Part shown: one piece after another, positions 20,538 through 28,965 of the stretch
How positions within the stretch are numbered: position 1 is the first letter of the stretch
Layout of the letters: the number at the start of each line of letters is the position of its first letter
Origin: Clostridiales bacterium
GTDB lineage: Bacteria > Bacillota > Clostridia > Christensenellales > Borkfalkiaceae
DNA length: 64,000 bases
Assembly (NCBI GenBank): GCA_015069465.1
Contig: SVIO01000005.1
Span: 1 to 64,000, forward strand
Direction: 5' to 3'
The notes under the pieces: generated by a model
Database searches by the model: none
Told to the model about the DNA's origin: nothing
Seen by the model: the letters and a program-made list of their open reading frames with translations, nothing else
Program-made: the position numbers and the translations under genes

Positions 20538-21023
20538 GGGGACGAGAATATGGAGAAAATTGCTGAAAGCAATTTGTCCGTAGGACTAAACAGTGGTCAC
20601 CCACTGTTTATCGGGTAGGTCGCACAGGCGAGAGTCACCGATGGCGATATGTTTTTTCTTAAAATTAAACTTTCGATACTTTTTGCGAGTTTTTATTTTT
20701 GCTGATACTCTTTAGGGTATCGGTATTTTTTTATTCTTCGGGGACGAGAATATGGAGAAAATTTGATTTATCAAAGCTCACCCTCACAAAAAAGCTTTTG
20801 CTAAGCAAAATTTTTTTGTGATAAGGAAAAGCAACGAAACGATTTTATGTTTTGCCTTTGCCAAAACATTTTGAGTGAAGTTTGCTTTGACGCAGTCCCC
20901 GATGGCGATATGTTTTTTCTTAAAATTAAACTTTCGATACTTTTTGCGAGTTTTTATTTTTGCTGATACTCTTTAGAGTGCTAGTATTTTTTTATTCTTC
21001 ATAAACGAGAATATGGAGAAAAT
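20538..21023 (+). repeat. Hairpin-rich tandem element 3' of the tRNA cluster, with tRNA-Lys 3'-end copies
   Basis: Two full units and a third left boundary of an apparently non-coding repeat. Each unit opens with a 24-base block (GGGGACGAGAATATGGAG then AAAATT) at 20538-20561 and 20740-20763; a shortened third opening lies at 21004-21023. Each full unit closes with an identical 78-base block (20638-20715 and 20899-20976, 261 bases apart). The interiors differ but are each a string of stem-loops: AAATTGCT/AGCAATTT, GTCC/GGAC and AAACAGTGG/CCACTGTTT in the first; TTTGAT/ATCAAA, TCACAAAAAA/TTTTTTTGTGA and ATGTTTTG/CAAAACAT in the second. In the second unit CGGGGAC and GTCCCCG at the boundaries pair with each other. 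The closing block of unit 2 starts inside AGTCCCCGATGGCG (20894-20907), identical to 14 bases of tRNA-Lys(CTT); unit 1 has one mismatch (20633-20646). No open frame fits. Confidence 0.8.
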
Positions 21024-21043
21024 TGATTTTATTAAAATATACT

Positions 21044-21076
21044 AAAAAAGCAAACTCAAAATCGGTTTGCTTTTTT
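21044..21076 (-). terminator. Terminator after the DUF4097 gene
   Basis: AAAAAAGCAAAC (21044-21055) pairs with GTTTGCTTTTTT (21065-21076). It lies just downstream of the minus-strand gene and is symmetric enough to act both ways. Confidence 0.8.
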
Positions 21077-21081
21077 ATACT

Positions 21082-21996
21082 CTAATTGTTTGCAATTGTT
21101 ATTTCTATATCGCCTGTTTTGGTTTTTATTTCGCATCTTCCACCTGATACAGTGGATGGAATATCTATATCGCCTGTATTAGTTTGCACTATAAATTGTT
21201 TGCTAGATAAAAGACTTCCTTCAATATCGCCTGTAGAAGTTGTTATAACTATCTCGCCAGCATCACAGCGATAAAACTCAACTTCGCCCGTGCTTGTTGT
21301 AATTGAAATTTTATTAACGGCAATTAACTCTTGCATTTTTATATCACCGGTTGACCCCGTTGACACAAGATTTTGGCAGTTTACATTTTTTAATTTAATA
21401 TCTCCCGTGGTTACTGCCAAATCATAACTTTCAGCACTTGCATTTTCAACAATAATGTCACCTGTGGTAACGTGAATTTTTGTTTGTTTTGTGCTTGATG
21501 CAAAACATTTTATATCACTTGTTGTGCCAGAAATATCAATACTTTCAAAACTAAATTCTTTAGGTATTTTAACGTTACCTGTTGAAACTTCTAAACTTAA
21601 ACTTGCCCCACTTAAATCAGGCAAATACATGGTAATTTTGGGCAAAGCCGAAATTATATCTAAATAATCATACCATTTTTTCTTATTTACCTTCTTTATT
21701 TTTAATTCACCATTTTCAACATAGGTTTTATGTGTTTCTTTTTTGTTTTCATAGCAAACCACCTTGCACTTGCCATCGGTTGAAGGCTTAAAATCAATGT
21801 TGGCAGTGGTTGCAAAAATGATTATTTTATTAAAATTATCATCAATCACATACTCGTTTGTCATAAAGTTTCTTTGTGCAAACTTTTTAAAACTCCAATC
21901 GTATTTTGCCACACTCACCAAAAATAGTGCTAAGCCGACAATTACAAAACATAATAATATAATCAACCACATTTTTATTGTTCTCCTTTTCATCAT
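21082..21996 (-). CDS. Membrane-anchored DUF4097-type beta-repeat protein
   Basis: A 304-residue protein with a short basic N-terminus (MMKRRTIK), one hydrophobic anchor (about residues 9-28) and an extracytoplasmic domain. The domain carries eight TGDI-like repeats (TGNV, TGDI, TGDI, TGDI, TGEV, TGDI, TGDI, TGDI) spaced about 20 residues apart. This is the DUF4097 right-handed beta-helix pattern, often called a putative adhesin. Such genes usually sit with PadR-type regulators and DUF1700 proteins; neither is present here. A GGAGAG site precedes the first ATG; a second possible start (MWLIILL, ten codons on) also has a GGAG upstream. Function unknown; surface location inferred. Confidence 0.8.
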   Translation of the reverse strand: MMKRRTIKMWLIILLCFVIVGLALFLVSVAKYDWSFKKFAQRNFMTNEYVIDDNFNKIIIFATTANIDFKPSTDGKCKVVCYENKKETHKTYVENGELKIKKVNKKKWYDYLDIISALPKITMYLPDLSGASLSLEVSTGNVKIPKEFSFESIDISGTTSDIKCFASSTKQTKIHVTTGDIIVENASAESYDLAVTTGDIKLKNVNCQNLVSTGSTGDIKMQELIAVNKISITTSTGEVEFYRCDAGEIVITTSTGDIEGSLLSSKQFIVQTNTGDIDIPSTVSGGRCEIKTKTGDIEITIANN

Positions 21997-22137
21997 TTTC
22001 TCTCCTTTCTAAAAATAGGTTTTTGTTAAAATCAAAACTTTTTCACCTTTTTATCTAGTAAACAATACCACGAGACACTATGTTTGTCAATAATTTTTAT
22101 AAATTTATTTTTATGCACCAAATATTTTCAAATATGC

Positions 22138-22167
22138 TTGCAATTTTTGTGTGAAAAACTATATAAT
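22138..22167 (+). promoter_or_regulatory. Promoter predicting a leaderless nucleoside hydrolase mRNA
   Basis: TTGCAA (22138-22143), an 18-base spacer and TATAAT (22162-22167) put the predicted first transcribed base at 22174, the A of the ATG. No Shine-Dalgarno sequence is present. Confidence 0.6.
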
Positions 22168-22173
22168 AATTAT

Positions 22174-23148
22174 ATGAATAAAATATTTAACAAAAACGAT
22201 TATAAAACAGATAATAAGGTTTACAAGGTTATTATAGACACCGACCCAGGCGTTGATGATGCAGCCTGCCTTATCTATGCTTTTTTTGATGAAAACATTG
22301 ACATAAAACTTCTAACAACAGTTGTTGGCAACATTTCTCTTGACAAAACAACGAGAAATCTTCTTCATCTTATGGATATCTTCGATATTGATATCCCTGT
22401 TGCTCGTGGAGCAAGTAAAGCAATGGCTAGAGAAAGTATAAATGCAGAGTTTATTCACCAAAAAGAAGGACTTGGTGGATACGAGCCAACAGGAGAAATT
22501 ACTCACAAACTTTTGGATATCGATGCGATTGAAGCAATGTATAAGGTTATTAAAGAAGGAGATGGCGATATTATTCCTATAATTTTAGGGCCACAAACAA
22601 ACTTGGGGATTTTACTTAATAAACACCCTGATATTATTGAAAAAATTCCACAAATAGTGTTTATGGGTGGCTCACCTTTTGGCAATCCTAACTACCCAGA
22701 CCACATTTCCTTTAATATCTCATCCGACCCAGAAGCCTTTAAGATTGTTTTAGATAGCAAGATTCCACTCGTTATGGTTCCATCCGATGTAGGAAGAAGA
22801 AAGGCGCATCTATCAGAAGATTTTGTTAACGACTTAGCCAACATAAATGATGCAGGCAAATTTCTCGCTAAAATGTATTCTAAATATTGGGAGCCAGATT
22901 ATCCTGATAAAAGGGTTGCAACAAACGACTCTCTTGCACTCTTTGCGTTATGCTACCCTAAAATGTTTACATTTGAAAAGGTAAGCGTTTCGGTTGACCT
23001 TGAAAAAACGCCAGGAAAAACTTTTGTTGATTTTGATGGCAAAGGCAATGTCTACTTTATAACCGATGTAGATAGAGAAGCATTTTTGAATCTTCTTATT
23101 TCCGACCTTGAAAAAATTGGCAATAAAAGAATAAATAATAAATATTGA
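22174..23148 (+). CDS. Inosine-uridine preferring nucleoside hydrolase
   Basis: Ribonucleoside N-ribohydrolase of 324 residues that splits nucleosides to ribose and free base for salvage. The signature DTDPGVDDAACL (Ca2+- and ribose-binding aspartates) stands near the N-terminus. GPQTNLGILL, VFMGG and the distal NDSLALFAL segment with the last Ca2+ ligand also match the family. I start at MNKIFNKNDY because homology begins shortly after; an earlier in-frame ATG 30 codons upstream gives a Phe/Leu-rich stretch overlapping the promoter. The ATG has no ribosome site, and the TATAAT box lies six bases before it. It stands alone, followed by its own terminator. Confidence 0.92.
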   Translation: MNKIFNKNDYKTDNKVYKVIIDTDPGVDDAACLIYAFFDENIDIKLLTTVVGNISLDKTTRNLLHLMDIFDIDIPVARGASKAMARESINAEFIHQKEGLGGYEPTGEITHKLLDIDAIEAMYKVIKEGDGDIIPIILGPQTNLGILLNKHPDIIEKIPQIVFMGGSPFGNPNYPDHISFNISSDPEAFKIVLDSKIPLVMVPSDVGRRKAHLSEDFVNDLANINDAGKFLAKMYSKYWEPDYPDKRVATNDSLALFALCYPKMFTFEKVSVSVDLEKTPGKTFVDFDGKGNVYFITDVDREAFLNLLISDLEKIGNKRINNKY

Positions 23149-23169
23149 TAATATTTCACTTACAATAAA

Positions 23170-23195
23170 AAGGCACTATATCAGTGTCTTTTTTT
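23170..23195 (+). terminator. Terminator after nucleoside hydrolase
   Basis: AAGGCACT (23170-23177) and AGTGTCTT (23183-23190), with one G:T pair, are followed by a T-run to 23195. Confidence 0.8.
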
Positions 23196-23243
23196 ACATA
23201 AAAATTCTAAAAACTGCTATGATTTTAGAAAAAAACTACAAAT

Positions 23244-23272
23244 TTGACATTTTTTTATATTTGTGATAGAAT
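23244..23272 (+). promoter_or_regulatory. Promoter of the membrane pyrophosphatase gene
   Basis: TTGACA (23244-23249) and TAGAAT (23267-23272), 17 bases apart, predict a start near 23279 and a 44-base leader with an AAGGAG site. Confidence 0.75.
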
Positions 23273-23322
23273 ATTGATAATTTCTATTTTTTAAATAGTT
23301 TAATAATTAAAAGGAGATTTAT

Positions 23323-25428
23323 ATGGAACCTAAAATTTACATCCCTTTGTTGCTAATTATCTTTGCAGCTGTTGTAACTTTGTGTTATGTTTTTGTTCTA
23401 TTTCGCAAAGTTTCACGCTTAAAGTTAGGCAACAAAAAAGTTGAAGAACTTCAACAATATATTCACGGTGGTGCAATGACTTTCCTTATTCGTGAATATA
23501 AACTTATTATACCTTTCGTTATCGGCGTTGGTATTTTACTTGCAGCACTTGGCTTTATCCCTGCACTTCAAGGTGCAGAAGGCATTGGCTGGCAATCGGC
23601 AATTTGCTTTGTTATCGGTGCTCTTTTCTCTGCGGCAGCAGGTTGGATTGGTATGTCGATTGCAACTAAAGCAAATGCAAGAACTGCAATTAAAGCACAA
23701 GAAGAAGGTATGTCTGGTGCATTAAAAACTGCTTTTGGTGGTGGTGCAGTGCTTGGTCTATCAGTTGCAGGCTTTGGACTTTTAGGTCTTGTTGCAATTT
23801 TCCTTGTAGTTTATTTTATAAGCGCAGATGTTGCACTCCCTGTTCAAATACTAACAGGCTATAGCCTTGGTTGTTCGCTTATCGCATTGTTTGCCCGTGT
23901 TGGTGGTGGTATTTACACAAAAGCAGCCGACGTTGGTGCTGACCTTGTTGGTAAGCTTGAAGCAGGTATCCCTGAAGATGATGCAAGAAACCCAGCAACA
24001 ATTGCTGATAACGTTGGTGATAATGTTGGCGATATTGCAGGTATGGGCTCTGACCTTACAGAATCTTATGTTGGCTCAATTATTTCTTGCTTAACTATGG
24101 CGCTTTTCACTTTTGGAACAAGCATGAATAATTATAAATTCTTACTCTTCCCTCTTCTTATTTGTGGAATTGGCGTTTTGGCATCAGTTTTATCTGCAAT
24201 TATCGTTCGCTCAAGAAATTGGAAAGACCCACATAAAGCACTAAACATTGCAACCTATATAGCAACGGGAATAGTTGTTGTTGCTTCTGTGCTTTTGGCT
24301 ATTTTCTTCCTTGGTGAATGGAAATATATGCTTTGCGTTATTGTTGGCCTTGCTTCAGGTGTGGCTATAGGCTTTGTTGCAGAACTTTATACATCTGATG
24401 AATATAAGGCTGTTAAACAAATTGCAAAAGAATCTCAAACAGGTCACGGCACAAATATTATTGCTGGTCTTGGCGTAGGCATGAAATCTACTTGGCTTAC
24501 TATCGTTTGCCTTGCCCTTGCTATTGCACTTGCATATTTCTTTGGTGGTGGCGTTGAGGCTGGCGCTTATGGCATTTCTCTTGCTGCTGTTGGTATGCTT
24601 TGCACGGTTGGCATAACTGTTTCTGTAGATGGATATGGCCCTATCGCCGACAACGCTGGTGGCATTGCTGAAATGGCAGGTCTTCCTAAAGAAGTTCGTG
24701 GAATAACAGATAAACTTGATGCTGTTGGTAACACTACTGCTGCTATAGGTAAAGGTTTCTGCATAGGCTCAGCAACACTTACTTCACTTGCATTTATATT
24801 ATCGTTTATTCACGCAGCAAATATTGAAATTAGTCTTTCTAACCCTTGCGTTCTTATTGGTATGCTTATTGGCGCTATGCTACCTTACCTATTCTCAGCA
24901 ATGACTATTGCTTCAGTAGGAAAAGCTGCTAACAAAATGGTTGAAGAAGTTAGGTCTCAATTTGAAAATGACCCTGCTATATTAGAAGGCAAAAGCGTTC
25001 CTAATTACAATCGTTGCATAGACATTTCAACAAGGGCATCTCTCCGTGAAATGATTGCCCCTGGTCTTCTTGCAATTTTAGCACCTATCGTTGCTGGCTT
25101 AATCTTTGGCCCTGCAGGTCTTGGTGGACTCTTAATAGGTGGCCTTGTTTCAGCAATTATGCTTGCTGTGTTTATGGCTAACTCAGGTGGCGCTTGGGAC
25201 AATGCAAAAAAATACATAGAATCTGGCAAATTTGGTGGCAAAGGTAGTGACACTCATAAAGCGGCGATAACAGGTGACACTGTTGGCGACCCACTTAAAG
25301 ACACTGCTGGTCCTGCAATGGATATTTTAATTAAACTTATGTCAGTTATATCACTTATCTTAGTTCCTGTACTAATAAAAATTACGCCACTTTGGGATAT
25401 AATTGTAAATATATTTGCAAACCTTTAA
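23323..25428 (+). CDS. hppA: K+-dependent ion-pumping membrane pyrophosphatase
   Basis: Multi-pass pump of 701 residues, full length, that couples PPi hydrolysis to H+ or Na+ export. The substrate loop [20 protein letters not shown], followed by [20 protein letters not shown], and the late [16 protein letters not shown] carry the metal-binding aspartates. The diagnostic site in [10 protein letters not shown] (residues 469-478) has Ala at 473 and Gly at 476, the pattern of the K+-dependent group; K+-independent pumps have Lys at the first of these. Whether H+ or Na+ is moved cannot be read reliably. It is monocistronic, with its own promoter and terminator. It pairs in function with PPDK, encoded later in the window. 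Confidence 0.95.
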   Translation: MEPKIYIPLLLIIFAAVVTLCYVFVLFRKVSRLKLGNKKVEELQQYIHGGAMTFLIREYKLIIPFVIGVGILLAALGFIPALQGAEGIGWQSAICFVIGALFSAAAGWIGMSIATKANARTAIKAQEEGMSGALKTAFGGGAVLGLSVAGFGLLGLVAIFLVVYFISADVALPVQILTGYSLGCSLIALFARVGGGIYTKAADVGADLVGKLEAGIPEDDARNPATIADNVGDNVGDIAGMGSDLTESYVGSIISCLTMALFTFGTSMNNYKFLLFPLLICGIGVLASVLSAIIVRSRNWKDPHKALNIATYIATGIVVVASVLLAIFFLGEWKYMLCVIVGLASGVAIGFVAELYTSDEYKAVKQIAKESQTGHGTNIIAGLGVGMKSTWLTIVCLALAIALAYFFGGGVEAGAYGISLAAVGMLCTVGITVSVDGYGPIADNAGGIAEMAGLPKEVRGITDKLDAVGNTTAAIGKGFCIGSATLTSLAFILSFIHAANIEISLSNPCVLIGMLIGAMLPYLFSAMTIASVGKAANKMVEEVRSQFENDPAILEGKSVPNYNRCIDISTRASLREMIAPGLLAILAPIVAGLIFGPAGLGGLLIGGLVSAIMLAVFMANSGGAWDNAKKYIESGKFGGKGSDTHKAAITGDTVGDPLKDTAGPAMDILIKLMSVISLILVPVLIKITPLWDIIVNIFANL

Positions 25429-25450
25429 TTTCATAAATTAACAAAACCTA

Positions 25451-25481
25451 AAAGCACACTCAAATTTGAGTGTGCTTTTTT
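25451..25481 (+). terminator. Terminator of hppA
   Basis: The perfect 14-bp palindromic stem AAAGCACACTCAAA / TTTGAGTGTGCTTT (25451-25478) is followed by T to 25481. Confidence 0.9.
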
Positions 25482-25494
25482 AAGAATAAAAAAA

Positions 25495-25780
25495 CAAAGC
25501 CATATAGCCTTGCATTGTATAATAAAATTTAAGGTTCCCAAAAATTGTCGAAGAAGTTTTTGGGATAAAGGAAAAGCAGGCTTAAAGTCATTGCTTTTTT
25601 AGAAATAAAAAAAGCAAGACCATATAGCCTTGCTTTTCCGTGGAACTGGTGACGGGTAATTCCCCTAATAGGGGAAATGTCTCTAAAGAGACAAAGGGGT
25701 TGCCGTCCCACGCTAGTGGATTGAACCGTGGGTGAAAGTCCCGTCATTTTAAAAGAAAAACAAGGCATAAAGCCTTGTTT
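25495..25780 (-). repeat. Hairpin-rich element 3' of tRNA-Thr, with a copy of the tRNA 3' end
   Basis: Read on the minus strand, tRNA-Thr is followed by a terminator-like stem (about 25753-25780), a compact multi-hairpin block, and then a near copy of the tRNA 3' end (25641-25656; 15 of 16 bases match 25783-25798). After that copy comes another terminator-like stem, AAAAGCAAG/CTTGCTTTT (about 25612-25636). The block is bounded by TGACGGG (25650-25656) and CCCGTCA (25740-25746). It contains stems TTCCCC/GGGGAA, TGTCTCT/AGAGACA (25678-25693) and CCCACG/CGTGGG (25707-25732). Further out lie a CCCAAAAA/TTTTTGGG stem near 25537-25562 and a 14-base direct repeat, CCATATAGCCTTGC, at 25500 and 25620. 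No protein frame is credible. Confidence 0.75.
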
Positions 25781-25782
25781 TT

Positions 25783-25858
25783 TGGAGCTGGTGACGGGAC
25801 TTGAACCTGCGACCTGCTGATTACGAATCAGCTGCTCTACCGACTGAGCCACACCAGC
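25783..25858 (-). tRNA. tRNA-Thr (anticodon CGT)
   Basis: Acceptor GCTGGTG pairs with CACCAGC, the anticodon stem GCTGA/TCAGC presents CGT, T-loop TTCAAGT is regular, and CCA is encoded. Confidence 0.96.
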
Positions 25859-25947
25859 AAATAAGTATAAATTTATCTTTTTATTTCTATGCTATATTAT
25901 CACAAAATTAGCAAAATCGCAATAAAATTTATACTTAAAATTTAAAT

Positions 25948-26742
25948 TTATTCTTTTTGTAAAATCTTTTTTATTTTATTGGCATTTTCTTTGCCTAATT
26001 TATATCCTTGCTCGATAGCAAAGTCAATATCTTTAAGTTTATATTGATTCATATTGCCAAGTTCAGGCATAAGATAAAGGTCGGCTTTTTGTTTTTTCTT
26101 TTTTTGCCCGGTAATTTCGTTATCGGTAATTTCAAACATGCGAGAAAGTAAGGTAAAAATATTATATTTTTTATCGCAAGTTCTTATCTCTCCTAATACA
26201 TCAACTGCAACGATAACTTCTGCACCCATGTTTCTAACTTCTTCTACAGGCACTCTTTCAACCACCCCACCATCAACTAATAGATAATCACCTTTAACGA
26301 CAGGCTTAAAGATTGATGGAATTGATGAACTTGCAACAACTGCTTCACACACTTCATCATCACTATCCCCTAAAACCACCTTTTTGCCAGTTATAACATC
26401 GGTTGCAACACAACTAAAAGGTATTTGCATACCAGAAAACTTTGTGCAACCTAAATATTGTTTTATTTTCTTACGCATTTTTTGAGAGCGTAAAAGTGAT
26501 GCCCCACCAAGTGGATTAAGTGAAAGGTCAAAAATATCAGATGCTTTTAATTTTTTAACAATGTTTATCATGCGCTCAACAGTTAAACCCTTAGAATAAC
26601 AAGCCCCAACGATAGAGCCCATAGAAGTGCCACTGATAAAATCTGGCTTAATGCCTTCTTCTTCCATTGCTTTCAAAAAGCCTATATGACTAACCCCACG
26701 GCTACCACCAGCGCCAAGCGCAAACCCTAATTTTTTTGACAT
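25948..26742 (-). CDS. Patatin-like phospholipase (RssA/YlbK type)
   Basis: Serine acyl hydrolase of 264 residues with the patatin features in order: the oxyanion loop GAGGSRGVSHIGFL near the N-terminus, the nucleophile elbow GTSMGSI, and the catalytic aspartate in LVDGGVVERVP. Family members hydrolyse phospholipids or related esters with a Ser-Asp dyad. The start at MSKKLGFALG has an AAGGTG site; a GTG three codons earlier is also in frame. There is no signal peptide or membrane segment, so it is probably cytosolic or membrane-peripheral. The substrate is unknown. Confidence 0.9.
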   Translation of the reverse strand: MSKKLGFALGAGGSRGVSHIGFLKAMEEEGIKPDFISGTSMGSIVGACYSKGLTVERMINIVKKLKASDIFDLSLNPLGGASLLRSQKMRKKIKQYLGCTKFSGMQIPFSCVATDVITGKKVVLGDSDDEVCEAVVASSSIPSIFKPVVKGDYLLVDGGVVERVPVEEVRNMGAEVIVAVDVLGEIRTCDKKYNIFTLLSRMFEITDNEITGQKKKKQKADLYLMPELGNMNQYKLKDIDFAIEQGYKLGKENANKIKKILQKE

Positions 26743-26822
26743 TTTAATCACCTTATATTATTGTATTACATATAATATTACCCATATATTAGCACAATAA
26801 ACTTAAATTTTCAAGCATTTAC

Positions 26823-26851
26823 TTGAATTTTAAATATGTATTTGGTATAAT
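26823..26851 (+). promoter_or_regulatory. Promoter predicting a leaderless DUF6062 mRNA
   Basis: TTGAAT (26823-26828) and TATAAT (26846-26851), 17 bases apart, place the start at 26858, the A of the ATG. No ribosome site is present. Confidence 0.65.
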
Positions 26852-26857
26852 AAAAAT

Positions 26858-27535
26858 ATGAATTATCATATAGATACAGGTTTAATAATAGAAAAATTTA
26901 ATGTTGACTGCGAGTGTCCACTATGCGAAATTAAAAAGGTTGTTGAAGAACAATTTTTGCACGAATTCTTAAACGATGCCGTTATGGAAGACAACACGAG
27001 AATTAAAGTGGGCAAACTCGGTTTTTGCGATAGGCACTTTGATATGCTTTTTTCAAGACAAAACAAACTTTCCGTTGCACTTCAAATAAGAACAAGGTTA
27101 AACGTTTTAAGTCAAGGTATAACCGAACTAAAGACCTTAAAGGGTGCAAAAAAACAAGCAGAATATCTCGAAAAGGCTAATCAAACTTGTGCCATTTGTG
27201 ACCTTACAGATGAGAGCATGGTGAAATATTATAAAACCATTGCTCAAATGTTTGCAAAGGAAAAAGACTTTTATAAAACTTTGATTGCATCTAAAGGATT
27301 TTGCATGCACCACTATGCAATGCTATTAAAATATGCTAGTAGCGCAAGCGTGTTTGCAAAAAATTATGTAAACATTTTAAGTGGCGTGCAAATGCGTGCT
27401 ATAGAGCGAATTGATGCCGACCTAAAAAAGTTTTGCGATAAGCACGATTATCGCAATGCAAACGAGCCACTTGGCTCTGCAGAAACTGCCCTTCCAAGAA
27501 TTAGAACAAAACTTTATGGCAAAAAATATGACTAA
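26858..27535 (+). CDS. DUF6062 protein with two Cys/His metal-site repeats
   Basis: A 225-residue soluble protein of the DUF6062 type, known mainly from Clostridia and without an assigned role. It is built as an internal duplication. Each half has a CxxC pair (Cys20/Cys23; Cys111/Cys114) followed by helices and a GFCxxH motif (Cys57/His60; Cys149/His152), which looks like two C2CH zinc sites. The duplicated parts start DCECPLCEIK and QTCAICDL. The tail is basic and proline-containing. It has its own promoter and shares a bidirectional terminator with the MATE gene. Zinc binding is inferred from the residues only. Confidence 0.75.
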   Translation: MNYHIDTGLIIEKFNVDCECPLCEIKKVVEEQFLHEFLNDAVMEDNTRIKVGKLGFCDRHFDMLFSRQNKLSVALQIRTRLNVLSQGITELKTLKGAKKQAEYLEKANQTCAICDLTDESMVKYYKTIAQMFAKEKDFYKTLIASKGFCMHHYAMLLKYASSASVFAKNYVNILSGVQMRAIERIDADLKKFCDKHDYRNANEPLGSAETALPRIRTKLYGKKYD

Positions 27536-27564
27536 TTTTATAAAAACAAATTACTTTTAACAAA

Positions 27565-27590
27565 AAAAGGACTTAAGTTTAAGTCCTTTT
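27565..27590. terminator. Bidirectional terminator between DUF6062 and MATE genes
   Basis: AAAAGGACTTAA (27565-27576) and TTAAGTCCTTTT (27579-27590) form a perfect stem flanked by A and T runs. Confidence 0.9.
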
Positions 27591-27618
27591 TCTATTTTAT
27601 CTATATAAATTTTTATTC

Positions 27619-28965
27619 TTACTCACTTTCCTTTTCTTTTTGAAGAAAAAGTTTTTTTCTCATAACTATAAGCATAATGACTGCAAAGATTGCAGATAAA
27701 AGACATGCAGTAGCATAGTTTAGCCACAAACCATCTAGTTTTAGTGGCAATAAAATAGCAATTGCAACAAGTGGGAACACCAAGCATATTGAAATAGAAA
27801 TCGCTAAAGCAGGCAAGGGCTTTTCTATCGCAAGTAAAAATGTTTGTATGGTGTGGCTTATCCACTTGAATAAATATGCTATAGAAAATAGCCTTAATGC
27901 GTGTGCCGAGTATTCTAAAAGCGAAAAATCGTTTAAAAAAGCACTAGAAAAGGTTTCTGGAATTACAAACATTAAAATAGCAAAGAAAATGGAAATTATT
28001 GCCCCTGCAATAAATGAATATTTGACAAGAAGTGTAACCCTTTGATTTTCATTTGCGCCATAATTATAGCCGATTGCTGGCTGAAGTGAATCGAGCACGC
28101 CATAAAGCATTTGTTCTACAATACCACCAATAGTAAAGAGTATTCCATAAACGACAACGGCGTTATCCCCACCGAATTTTATGAGCATTATGTTCATTAC
28201 TATTGAAAATAATCTGCCTGCAACGTTAGTTAAAAAGGCAGGTGTGCCGTTTGACACAATTTCTTTTAACATTTTAGAATTTGCCTTAAACTTAACAAAC
28301 TTTAACTGGAGTTTGCCTGTAAAGAAAAAGGAATATGCTATACCAATACAAATCACTAACACAATGTTTGCACCAAATGCAGCGCCTTGTATTCCCCAGT
28401 TAAAACCGACAACGAATAAAAGTTCAGTTAAAACCGTGCCTATACTCATAAAAATATTAAGGTACATGCTCGTTTTTATCTTGCCTGAAATTCTTAGGTA
28501 GTTATCCACGGCGAAAAACAGAGTTGATATAGGCGAAAAAATAGCATAAACTCTTGCGTATTTTACGCCATACATAGCAATGTCACCCTTAGCCCCCACA
28601 AGCGACATAAAACTTGGTGCTAAAAAATATAAGAGCAAGCCTATTACTATGCCTGTTATAATTATTAAAAGCGTTGCATAGGTAAAGTATTCGTTGGCTT
28701 TTTTATCTTCTTTTTTGCCCAGCAAAATGGCGATAGGCACAGATGAGCCTACGCCAATTAAGTCTGCAAGCGAAAAGTTTATAATAACAAGTGGCATTGC
28801 AAGTCCTAAGCCACCAAGTGCCACACTACCAACAAACTTTCCAACAAATATGGCATCAAATACGGTGTAGACTGACATCATAAGCATGCTTATGCCACCT
28901 GGGATTGACGCTTTTAAGAATAATTTTAATGGGTTTGTATGTAAAAATAGTTTTTTGTTGTCCAT
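27619..28965 (-). CDS. MATE-family multidrug/metabolite exporter
   Basis: Membrane transporter of 448 residues with the two six-helix halves of the MATE fold. The N-terminal loop PGGISMLMMSVYTVFDAIFVG is typical of the DinF/MepA-like branch, as is the mid-protein GIQGAAFGANIVLV. Such proteins export cationic drugs or metabolites by H+ or Na+ antiport. Its ATG overlaps the engB stop by one base (TAATG), so it is translationally coupled at the end of the arsR-uvrC-HAD-lon-engB run. The substrate is unknown. Confidence 0.92.
   Translation of the reverse strand: MDNKKLFLHTNPLKLFLKASIPGGISMLMMSVYTVFDAIFVGKFVGSVALGGLGLAMPLVIINFSLADLIGVGSSVPIAILLGKKEDKKANEYFTYATLLIIITGIVIGLLLYFLAPSFMSLVGAKGDIAMYGVKYARVYAIFSPISTLFFAVDNYLRISGKIKTSMYLNIFMSIGTVLTELLFVVGFNWGIQGAAFGANIVLVICIGIAYSFFFTGKLQLKFVKFKANSKMLKEIVSNGTPAFLTNVAGRLFSIVMNIMLIKFGGDNAVVVYGILFTIGGIVEQMLYGVLDSLQPAIGYNYGANENQRVTLLVKYSFIAGAIISIFFAILMFVIPETFSSAFLNDFSLLEYSAHALRLFSIAYLFKWISHTIQTFLLAIEKPLPALAISISICLVFPLVAIAILLPLKLDGLWLNYATACLLSAIFAVIMLIVMRKKLFLQKEKESE

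Noticed and set aside
20538-21023. Known riboswitch class
   Set aside because: I could not match the conserved blocks to any riboswitch core I know. The units do not precede a plausible target gene on the plus strand, and the unit interiors are not conserved.
25529-25852. 107-residue minus-strand frame starting MAQSVEQLIRNQQVAGSSPVTSS
   Set aside because: It reads through tRNA-Thr and the hairpin block; the opening is a common artefact of translating tRNA sense strands.
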